Below are positions 44,931 to 52,833 of a DNA stretch of 64,000 nucleotides, in pieces (position 1 is the stretch's first letter; each line of letters begins with the position of its first letter). Location: NCBI RefSeq assembly GCF_001315105.1, contig NZ_BAZR01000020.1, positions 34,131 through 98,130 of the forward strand. Direction: 5' to 3'. The notes below the pieces were generated by a model. That model was not told where the DNA came from, did not search any database, and worked only from the letters and a program-made list of their open reading frames with translations. The position numbers and the translations under genes are program-made. This DNA comes from Paenibacillus sp. JCM 10914 (GTDB taxonomy: Bacteria; Bacillota; Bacilli; Paenibacillales; Paenibacillaceae).

Positions 44931-46456
44931 CTTATAAAGTGCTCTTAATTGACGATGAGCCCGGGGCGTTGGAAGGACTTCAGTTATGGGTGGACTGGGA
45001 ACGTCTCGGGTACGAAATATGCGGGCTTTGCAGCAACGGTGTGGATGGCCTGCAGATGATCAGGGAGCTTCATCCGGATCTGGTGATCACGGACGTGAAT
45101 ATGCCATTGATGGATGGGTTGCAAATGATAGAGCAGTGTTACGAAGAACGATTGAATGACGTAAAGTTTGCCATTATGAGCGGATATAACGAATTTGAGT
45201 ATGCGCGCAAGGCGCTGCGATTCGGTATCGAGCATTACATGCTGAAGCCGATTATGCAGGAAGAGGCGGAAGAAGTATTGGAGAAGATTCATGCGGATCT
45301 CCAGCAGGCACAGAAACAGCGGCGGTTGGCTCTCGAGGCGGAACGGGAGGAAACCGCTTCTTTGATCCGGAATGTACTCTTGGACATTCCCATTGACGAA
45401 GCAGGGAGAGCAAAGCTGCGGGCCATGTCGAATCACGATACGAGATGGAATGTGCTCATGATTCAGAGCGAGGCGCTCCTCTTGATGAATGTCAGGAGAA
45501 GAATGGAACAATTCTTAGCCCAGGAGGTGTGCACGTATGTCGTGGATTTGGGACAGGGTCGTTTGGGTGCTGTGTACCGCGAAGCGCAAGATGATAGCGA
45601 ATTGGAATTCGCCAAGCTTCTTGCGCTCTCCCGCGAGTATAGCAGCCTTCCTGTTCTGATGGCTTTAGGGAAGAGCCAGGCATCTTTGCTCGATCTTGCA
45701 CATGGCTACCGTACGGCTAGAACGGCGATGCAGCTTATGTTTTATGACGCAGATTATACCCATCTCGTATCGTATGAGAATTTTCGTACGCGGCCCTTTC
45801 AGCATCATTACCCGACCTATTTGCTCGATAACATGATCCGGACTGCAGAGCTGCTGGATAAGTCCGGGTTTCGGGAAGCGGTGACGGCAGCATCGTCCAC
45901 CTTCCGAGAAATGCTCGTAGATCCCCAGATCGTCAAGAAGATGATGGTCCATGTGTTCTACAGCCTGCTTGGTATGGTGGAGGAATTGGATGAGCAGCAA
46001 TCCAGACGCATGATGGAGAAGTATGAGATACCGGGCGTAAACGATCACGTGGTGAGTTTGGGAGCAATGATGACAGATTTGATTGCAGCCGGAGAGGAAT
46101 GCATCGATCTGTTGCTTGTACAGCAAATGAATCGTTCGCAAGGCGTCGTGCAGGATATTAACGCGTATATACAAGCTCATTATCGCGAGAATTTAACGAT
46201 TAAACGTTTGGCGGAGCTGTTCTTTATACATCCGGTCTACCTGGGACAACTGTTCCTGCGCAAGAATGGAATCAGCGTTAATGAATTCGTCCACAATCTG
46301 AGAATTGAAGAAGCGGTGCTGCTCCTCGCCCAGAACAAGCTGAAGAACGGAGAGATAGCGGAAAGGGTGGGCTACAGTAACTATAATCAGTTCCTCAAAC
46401 ATTTTGAGAAGCGGATGGAAATGTCGCCGAACGAGTACAAAAGCAGGAGGATCTAA
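44927..46456 (+). CDS. YesN-type AraC response regulator (system 3, second)
   Basis: A complete 509-residue regulator: receiver domain (LLIDDEPGALEG, phosphoacceptor in LVITDVNMPLMDG, YMLKPIM), a ~270-residue middle region and a C-terminal AraC domain (LTIKRLAELFFIHPVYLGQLFLRKNG and IAERVGYSNYNQFLKHFEKRMEM). It overlaps the sensor gene by four bases and is followed by the importer 3 genes. With the regulator at 41.6 kb, this system has two regulators around one sensor. Confidence 0.93.
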   Translation: MTYKVLLIDDEPGALEGLQLWVDWERLGYEICGLCSNGVDGLQMIRELHPDLVITDVNMPLMDGLQMIEQCYEERLNDVKFAIMSGYNEFEYARKALRFGIEHYMLKPIMQEEAEEVLEKIHADLQQAQKQRRLALEAEREETASLIRNVLLDIPIDEAGRAKLRAMSNHDTRWNVLMIQSEALLLMNVRRRMEQFLAQEVCTYVVDLGQGRLGAVYREAQDDSELEFAKLLALSREYSSLPVLMALGKSQASLLDLAHGYRTARTAMQLMFYDADYTHLVSYENFRTRPFQHHYPTYLLDNMIRTAELLDKSGFREAVTAASSTFREMLVDPQIVKKMMVHVFYSLLGMVEELDEQQSRRMMEKYEIPGVNDHVVSLGAMMTDLIAAGEECIDLLLVQQMNRSQGVVQDINAYIQAHYRENLTIKRLAELFFIHPVYLGQLFLRKNGISVNEFVHNLRIEEAVLLLAQNKLKNGEIAERVGYSNYNQFLKHFEKRMEMSPNEYKSRRI

Positions 46457-46497
46457 ACTTTTCAGGGTTAATGCTTTAATTGTTGTATAGCCCGCCT

Positions 46498-46512
46498 TTG
46501 TAAGCGCTTTTA
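46498..46512 (+). promoter_or_regulatory. cre-like site before importer 3
   Basis: TTGTAAGCGCTTTTA agrees with the catabolite-control consensus WTGNAANCGNWNNCW except at one position, about 66 bases before the binding protein gene. CcpA control is inferred. Confidence 0.5.
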
Positions 46513-46577
46513 ATATAAAGATATGTTACATGTAAGTGTTTGCTTGGATGTAGCGACATTATTTCGGAGGTGCTTTT

Positions 46578-48277
46578 ATGGGGGGAAGAACAAAATCCTG
46601 GCTGCGGCTAAGCTCGGTTCTGCTATTGTCATTTAGCATAGTTCTTGCAGGCTGTAATAGCGGAGGCGGGAATAGTAACGGTGCCGCAAGCCCAGAGAAG
46701 AAGGATGCGGTACAACAACCAGCTGGAACAGATAACACCAAGGTGGAACCATTCGAAATCAGCGTATTCATCGGAGAAGCTGGTCAGCAGCCGACACCGG
46801 ACAACAAAATTTATAAAAAAATCAAGGATGAGCTCGGAGCGACGTTCAACTTCGAATTCCTGGCCGGGGATATTAACCAGAAGCTTGGCGTCATGATCGC
46901 AGGGTCTGATTATCCGGACATGATGACGGGCAACACGAAGCTTACCGCAGCCGGCGCCTATATTCCGCTCGAAGATCTGATCGAAGAGCATGCGCCCAAC
47001 TTGAAGAAGCATTATGAAGACTACTGGAACATGATGAAAGATCCGAATGACGGACATATTTACATTTTGCCGAACTACGGCGTATTTAACGGCAAGCTCA
47101 GCAGCACGTGGTACTCCGGACCTGCCTTCTGGATTCAGAAAGCTGTGCTTGCAGAGTTCGGATATCCGAAGGTCAAGACGCTCGATGAATATTTTGATCT
47201 GATCGGCAAGTACAAAGAGAAGTATCCAACGATTGACGGCAGCCCGACGATCGGCTTCGAGATTCTTAACCACGACTGGAGAAACTGGGGATTGTTCAAT
47301 GCGCCGCAGCATCTGATCGGTCATCCGAATGATGGTGGCGTGGTGGTGAAGGATGGCAAGGCGGAAGTATTCGCTAATAAAGACTATGCCAAGACATACT
47401 ACCAGAAGCTGAACGAAGCCAATGCGCAAGGCTTGGTGGACAAAGAGACCTTCGTACAGAACTTTGACCAGTATCTGGCGAAACTGTCCAGCGGTACAGT
47501 GCTCGGCATGTTCGACCAGCATTGGAACTTCCAAAGCGCGGAAGACTCCCTGATCACGCAAGGCAAAGACGAAAGAACCTATGTGGGAGTTCCGCTCGTC
47601 TATGATGAGAGCATCACGGATCACTACCGCGATCGTGCGCCACTCAACCTGAATAACGGTTTTGGTATCAGCGTTAACGCCAAGGACCCTGAGAAGATCC
47701 TTAAGCTGCTTGATGCCTTGATTACCGAGGATTGGCAGAAGACGCTTAGCTGGGGTATCGAAGGCGAGGACTATATCGTAAACGAGCAAGGCCGATTCAT
47801 GAAAAATCAAGAGCAACGTGACGCTTTCACCGATGGTACATGGAAATTAGCCAATAAGGCCGATGCTTACTTCAAATTCGCTCCGAAGATCGAAGGAAGC
47901 TTCAGCGACGGTAACGCGACGGATGCCGCTGCTCAACCAGAGGAATACAAGGCAGGACTGAAGGAATACGACAAGAAATTCCTCGAAGCCTATGGCTTTG
48001 ACAGCTACGTAGACTTTTTCAGCGAGCCGCCTGAGAATGAAGTGGCCTATCCGGCTTGGACCATTGATCTGGTGGAAGGATCAGAAGCAAGGTAGTCAAT
48101 ACGAAATTGAATGACCTGTCCACGAAATACTTGCCGAAGGCCATTCTTGCGAAGCCGGCTGATTTTGAAGCGGCATGGAACGAATACACAGCCGAGATCG
48201 ATAAGGTGGATGTCAAGGCTTACGAAGATCGCATCAACGAGCAAATCCAGTGGAGAATCGACAATTGGAGTAAATAA
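46578..48277 (+). pseudogene. LplA/YtcQ-type extracellular solute-binding lipoprotein (system 3), one-base frameshift
   Basis: Lipobox VLAGC (Cys26), Gly/Asn-rich spacer, then a large-substrate binding domain of the LplA/YtcQ group (IDGSPTIGFEILNHDWRNWGLFNAPQH and FGISVNAKDPEKILKLLDALI). These usually bind oligosaccharides such as rhamnogalacturonan fragments. The frame stops at 48095; the last ~61 residues (from VVNTKLNDLSTKYLPKAIL to IQWRIDNWSK, stop at 48275-48277) are in another frame. One base missing near 48087-48092 accounts for it. Full length would be ~566 residues. TTTCGGAGG precedes ATG 46578. Confidence 0.85.
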
Positions 48278-48290
48278 AAAGCTGGTAACA

Positions 48291-48325
48291 GAAGGTGGGG
48301 GGCGTTCACGATGCCTTCCACCTTC
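48291..48325 (+). terminator. Hairpin between binding protein and permease genes of importer 3
   Basis: GAAGGTGG and CCACCTTC arms with a ~19-base loop and no T-run. In many binding-protein operons such hairpins stabilise or partly end the upstream message, giving more binding protein than permease. Confidence 0.55.
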
Positions 48326-48358
48326 TAAAATTAAGGCATGTGGGGAGAGCAACTTGTT

Positions 48359-49324
48359 ATGGGTGAGATCTTAAGAAAGAAGCGAGCCGTCCGACATCCC
48401 AAACAGGGAAAGAAGCAGCCGATTACCTGGACTCTCATCAAGAATCAGAAGCAATTGATCATGATGTCCGTCCCGTTGATGTTGTATATCATTCTGTTCG
48501 CCTATGTCCCGATCTGGGGCTGGACGATGGCTTTTCAGGATTATAAGCCAGCCAAAGCGTTTACCGACCAAGCTTGGGTCGGGCTGAAGCATTTCAAGTT
48601 CTTGTTTACTGACGACACGTTCCTGCGCGTTTTGCGCAATACGATAGCAATGAGCGTCATTAATCTGATTCTGGGCTTTGTCACGGCAATTGTGCTGGCG
48701 CTGTTGCTGAACGAAATCAAGAAGGTACTGTGGAAGCGGACCGTTCAGACGATCTCATATTTACCGCATTTCTTGTCCTGGATCATCGTGACCGGCATCG
48801 TGGCCACATCGCTTGCCTCTGACGGTATCATTAACGACATGTTAATGAAGCTTCATATCATTAAAGAGCCGATACTGTGGCTTAGTGAGGGAAAATACTT
48901 CTGGGGCATCGTCGGTGCGTCCCATGTCTGGAAAGAGGTCGGTTGGAATACGATCATCTACCTCGCAGCCATTGCCTCCATCGATCCAGCACTCTATGAA
49001 GCGGCCGAGATCGATGGCGCCAGCCGATATCGGAAGATGTATCATGTGACCTTGCCGGGGATAAAAGCAACGATTGTGATCCTGCTCATTATGTCCATCG
49101 GTCATATCCTCGAGGCTGGATTTGAAGTGCAGTACCTGTTGGGTAATGGACTTATCGTAGACTGGGCAGAAACCATCGATATTTTTGTTCTCAAATATGG
49201 GCTCGCTCAAGGCAACTATTCATTGGCAACTGCAGGCGGCATATTCAAGACCGTGGTCAGCGTGACGATGCTGCTGATTGCAAATTGGACCGCGAAGCGG
49301 CTTGGGGAAGAGAGGTTGTTATAG
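48359..49324 (+). CDS. Carbohydrate ABC transporter permease, LplB/YteP type (system 3)
   Basis: A ~321-residue permease: cytoplasmic Lys/Arg-rich start, six helices and EAA loop YEAAEIDGASRYRKMYHVTLPG. LplB-type sequence with PIWGWTMAFQDYKP near the first helix. I take ATG 48359 (GGGGAG about 12 bases before) over ATG 48338. Confidence 0.9.
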   Translation: MGEILRKKRAVRHPKQGKKQPITWTLIKNQKQLIMMSVPLMLYIILFAYVPIWGWTMAFQDYKPAKAFTDQAWVGLKHFKFLFTDDTFLRVLRNTIAMSVINLILGFVTAIVLALLLNEIKKVLWKRTVQTISYLPHFLSWIIVTGIVATSLASDGIINDMLMKLHIIKEPILWLSEGKYFWGIVGASHVWKEVGWNTIIYLAAIASIDPALYEAAEIDGASRYRKMYHVTLPGIKATIVILLIMSIGHILEAGFEVQYLLGNGLIVDWAETIDIFVLKYGLAQGNYSLATAGGIFKTVVSVTMLLIANWTAKRLGEERLL

Positions 49325-49325
49325 G

Positions 49326-50285
49326 ATGGCAAATCAACAGCTCAGCCCGCAGAATACGGCTAAACCGTCTGTGAAGAAGGACATCGTGCGAACTCGCGTC
49401 GAGCCTGTTTTATTTAATACATTGAATACCGCTTTTATGATTTTCCTGGTTGTGATTACGCTGTATCCGTTTCTGAATACGATCGCGGTTTCCTTCAATG
49501 CGGGGAATGACACGATTCGTGGCGGAATTTATCTGCTGCCGCGAGAATGGACCCTGCAGAACTATAAGGCGGTATTTGCTTCGGGCACGATCTATAATGC
49601 CTTCGGAATCACTGTAGCCCGAACCGTGATCTCGACGGTGCTGAACATCTTCTTGACCACGATGCTGGCGTATACGCTTAGCCGGCGGGAGTATGCATTT
49701 CGTAAACCGATTACGCTTGTATTTGTATTGACAATGTATTTCAACGCAGGCTTGATCCCGAACTATTTCCTGATCAAGGACCTGAATTTGCTGAACAGCT
49801 TCTGGGTGTACATCCTGCCATCGATGGTAGGCGCCTTTAATCTGATCGTGATTCGGACCTACATCGGCACGCTGCCGGAAAGTTTGGTTGAATCGGCCAG
49901 AATTGATGGTGCTGGCGATTTCAAAATTTTCATGCAGATTATTTTCCCGCTATGTAAGCCGGTATTGGCAACCATCGCGTTGTTCGTAGCAGTAGGTGCG
50001 TGGAATACGTGGTTTGATGCCTTTCTCTACACATCATCCACCCAGAAGCTCAGTACGCTGCAGTATGAACTGATGAAGCTGCTTTCATCCAGCATGAATT
50101 CCAACAGCAATCCGAATGTGGCCGCCGGTGCAGGGATGACGCAGGATTCGGCCAAAGCAATGGTAACGCCGCTGTCGATTCGTGCTGCGATCACGGTGGT
50201 GGCATCCGTGCCAATTCTCGTAGTCTATCCATTCTTGCAAAAGTATTTTGTAGTCGGATTGAATGTAGGTAGCGTAAAGGAGTAA
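49326..50285 (+). CDS. Carbohydrate ABC transporter permease, LplC/YtcP type (system 3)
   Basis: A 319-residue second permease of importer 3, six helices, the YtcP-type features NAGLIPNYFLIKDL and SARIDGAGDFKIFMQIIFPL. ATG 49326 follows the previous stop by one base and has GAGAGG upstream; the frame runs open further upstream to 49278. Last gene of the importer. Confidence 0.92.
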   Translation: MANQQLSPQNTAKPSVKKDIVRTRVEPVLFNTLNTAFMIFLVVITLYPFLNTIAVSFNAGNDTIRGGIYLLPREWTLQNYKAVFASGTIYNAFGITVARTVISTVLNIFLTTMLAYTLSRREYAFRKPITLVFVLTMYFNAGLIPNYFLIKDLNLLNSFWVYILPSMVGAFNLIVIRTYIGTLPESLVESARIDGAGDFKIFMQIIFPLCKPVLATIALFVAVGAWNTWFDAFLYTSSTQKLSTLQYELMKLLSSSMNSNSNPNVAAGAGMTQDSAKAMVTPLSIRAAITVVASVPILVVYPFLQKYFVVGLNVGSVKE

Positions 50286-50335
50286 CTAAAGATCCATTAC
50301 TAGCGTTGAATCTATCAAGTGAAGTGTATAGAAGA

Positions 50336-50368
50336 AGCCGGGCAGAGGTGATTCCTGCCTGGCTTTTG
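50336..50368 (+). terminator. Terminator of importer 3 operon
   Basis: AGCCGGGCAG and CTGCCTGGCT arms, loop AGGTGATTC, then TTTTGC. The rest of the gap to 50512 holds no gene. Confidence 0.8.
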
Positions 50369-50512
50369 CTGGTTACGGTGCACCCTCTCTATTTTTCTAT
50401 CAAAACTAACGTCTATTTCTACTCCAAAATGGAGAACCTATTCATAGATTCGAATAAGGGATTCTACTTGAATTATGGATTCTATGATAAATAGGCTGGA
50501 GGTTGGTGCACG

Positions 50513-51511
50513 ATGTTCCATTCATCAATTCACGCAGAGGAATCGGAGCTGCCGGAGTGGGCCCCGGAGCTTCTCGGAAGAGTGATCAAGAAGATAGGCA
50601 GTGTCATCGTTGGACACGTTGAACAGATAGAGCTCACAATCATCGCGCTGCTAGCCGGCGGGCACGTATTGCTTGAGGACGTGCCTGGCGTGGGCAAGAC
50701 GATGCTGGTTAAATCCGTAGCCTCGCTGATCGGCAGTGATTTCAGCCGGATTCAGTTCACCTATGACCTGATGCCGGGCGATATTACAGGGGCATCGGTC
50801 TATTATCCGCATACGGGCGAATTCGTCTTTCGCCCAGGACCGGTCATGGCGAACATCGTGCTGGCCGATGAGATCAATCGCGCCTCACCAAGAGCGCAGT
50901 CTGCGCTGTTGGAGGCGATGGAGGAGGGGCGCGTTACGGTGGACGGGCAAACCTATGCGCTACCTGCCCCATTTTTTCTTATGGCGACTCAAAATCCGTA
51001 TGAATATGAAGGTACAAGCCGCTTACCCGAAGCACAGCTTGATCGGTTCTTGATGAGAATGTCACTCGGTTACCCCACGATGGATGGTGAAATTGAGCTG
51101 CTGGAACGCGGAACGGGAGCGGCAACACTGGAGGAGCTTAAGCCGCTTATGCTCGGGACGGAGCTAATCTCCATGCAGCGTATGGTCTCTCGCGTCTTTG
51201 TGGATGATACGATCAAACGTTATATGGTCAACGTCGTTGACGCATCAAGAAGACAGAAGGGGGTCTCACTCGGAATCAGCCCGAGGGGAACGCTGGCGTG
51301 GCTTCGTGCTGCACAAGCAGGGGCATTTCTGTCGGGTCGGATGTACGTTATCCCTGATGATTGCCTGCGTGTGGCGGTGTCTGTGCTTGCCCATCGAATC
51401 CACCTTGGACATGAGGCCCGGGCAGCGGGATTGACGCAGCAAGAGCTGGTAGAATCTTTACTGACACGATTTGAGCTTCCACGCCAGCGCAGCCGGAAGG
51501 GAGGCGCGTGA
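50513..51511 (+). CDS. yeaC: MoxR-type AAA+ ATPase (YeaC-like)
   Basis: A 332-residue MoxR ATPase: Walker A GVGKTML (after LLEDVP), Walker B-like VLADEINRASPRAQSALLEAM, ATQNPYEYEGT sensor stretch and RFLMRMSLGYP. MoxR ATPases act as chaperones for partners such as DUF58 and transglutaminase-like proteins. GGAGG precedes the ATG. First gene of the order yeaC-yeaD-yebA-guaA known from Bacillus subtilis, with very short gaps, so an operon is likely. Confidence 0.92.
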   Translation: MFHSSIHAEESELPEWAPELLGRVIKKIGSVIVGHVEQIELTIIALLAGGHVLLEDVPGVGKTMLVKSVASLIGSDFSRIQFTYDLMPGDITGASVYYPHTGEFVFRPGPVMANIVLADEINRASPRAQSALLEAMEEGRVTVDGQTYALPAPFFLMATQNPYEYEGTSRLPEAQLDRFLMRMSLGYPTMDGEIELLERGTGAATLEELKPLMLGTELISMQRMVSRVFVDDTIKRYMVNVVDASRRQKGVSLGISPRGTLAWLRAAQAGAFLSGRMYVIPDDCLRVAVSVLAHRIHLGHEARAAGLTQQELVESLLTRFELPRQRSRKGGA

Positions 51512-52833
51512 TGAGTCGCGGACTGACCGAGTGGCTGCGAGGCGGATCCGTGTGGGCTGTTTCTTTTGGCCTCTATCAGTGGCTGGGCGGGGGTTCGCTG
51601 CAATTGGTATGGGTGGCCTGCACGATCCTTCTCATTGCCGGGGGCCTGCAGCGTTTGTTACCGCCTACCCGGCTCTCTGTCGTTCATCTGACATCCCCGG
51701 AATATCTAGAAGCTGGTGACGCTGTCCAAATTACGGTTCAGGTAAAGCTTCGTTCGATCTTACCGTTGCCATGGCTGCTCATTACCGATCAAATAGGCGA
51801 CCGACAATCTCGCAAGTTGTTGTTCCCTGGGTGGCGACGGACGCTGGAATACAGCTATGAATTCAACTCAATGACGCGGGGGATCTGGCCTGCGGTTGAA
51901 TGTAAGGTGGAGTGGGGAGATCTGTTTGGCTGGTTCAGGGCATCGCGCAACGTTAGGAGTCATGGTAATGGATTAACTGTGCTTCCCAGACCCGTGCGAT
52001 GGCTTTACACACCATCAATGCTAGGTTCAGGCGATCTTCTGCAGGGTCAGTCTGTGGAAGCAGAACGCTTAAATGAAAGAACCGCGGCTGAATGGAGGGG
52101 GCCGGGCGTTCGTGACTATACACCCGGTGATCCAATGAATCGGATTCATTGGAAGAACTCTGCCAAGCTCGGTCGGCTGCAGACCTTAACGTCTCGGGAA
52201 GATCATGGACGCAGGCAGGGAATTATATTGGATACTCACGTAGAGAGTTATCGGAAGGAGCGAGGAAAAGAACCTGAGGACGCCTTCGAATCGGCTGTGT
52301 CAGCCGTGACAGGGTTTGTGCATGATTTGGTCCGACAGCGGACACCGTTTACCTTGTGGGTAGTGGGTACTGGCATAACAGAGCCGCTAATCGAATACAC
52401 GGGCGCTTCTGATTCGAGATATGCCAACCGTCTGTTCATGCCGCTGGCTTCGGTTCAATTGAGCGCAATTTCCGATAAGGAGCTGCATGCGGAGGACGCT
52501 GCTGACATGCTGGAAGGTGAGCTTGAATGGGCCATCGTCTCGGGTGATTATCAAGAACGAGCTGCGATGATCGGCCTCCAACGTTTAAACGCCGGCAGCC
52601 GCCATGTAACCATCTATTGTACACAGCCGGTTCAGGAAATAGAGCATGTCGCGAAAGAGGCATTTACCTCGCCGTATCGCAATCAACATCCAAGCCAGCA
52701 TGATACAGCGGGTGATTTTATTCGCAGGGGCGGGCAACTCGTTTATGTGCATCATGAACCTCTGAGTCGCGAGTTGGCCGTGCGTGCGAAAGGGGTGCGT
52801 TATGAAGCTCAATCCATCGCATACGAGAGCTAG
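51511..52833 (+). CDS. yeaD: DUF58 protein (YeaD-like)
   Basis: A 440-residue protein with two N-terminal membrane helices (~12-50), an extended middle domain and the DUF58 signature RDYTPGDPMNRIHWKNSAKLGRL at about residues 195-217. DUF58 proteins are partners of MoxR ATPases; the exact role is unknown. ATG 51511 has GGGAGG six bases upstream, overlapping the MoxR stop by one base; GTG 51508 is a weaker choice. Followed, with overlap, by the transglutaminase gene. Confidence 0.88.
   Translation: MSRGLTEWLRGGSVWAVSFGLYQWLGGGSLQLVWVACTILLIAGGLQRLLPPTRLSVVHLTSPEYLEAGDAVQITVQVKLRSILPLPWLLITDQIGDRQSRKLLFPGWRRTLEYSYEFNSMTRGIWPAVECKVEWGDLFGWFRASRNVRSHGNGLTVLPRPVRWLYTPSMLGSGDLLQGQSVEAERLNERTAAEWRGPGVRDYTPGDPMNRIHWKNSAKLGRLQTLTSREDHGRRQGIILDTHVESYRKERGKEPEDAFESAVSAVTGFVHDLVRQRTPFTLWVVGTGITEPLIEYTGASDSRYANRLFMPLASVQLSAISDKELHAEDAADMLEGELEWAIVSGDYQERAAMIGLQRLNAGSRHVTIYCTQPVQEIEHVAKEAFTSPYRNQHPSQHDTAGDFIRRGGQLVYVHHEPLSRELAVRAKGVRYEAQSIAYES

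Noticed and set aside
46629..47816. 395-codon antisense frame over binding protein 3
   Set aside because: The sense strand encodes a clear LplA-type protein; the antisense frame has no domain features.
50306..50494. 62-codon frame between importer 3 and the MoxR gene
   Set aside because: It crosses the terminator at 50336-50368, has no ribosome site and no protein-like character.
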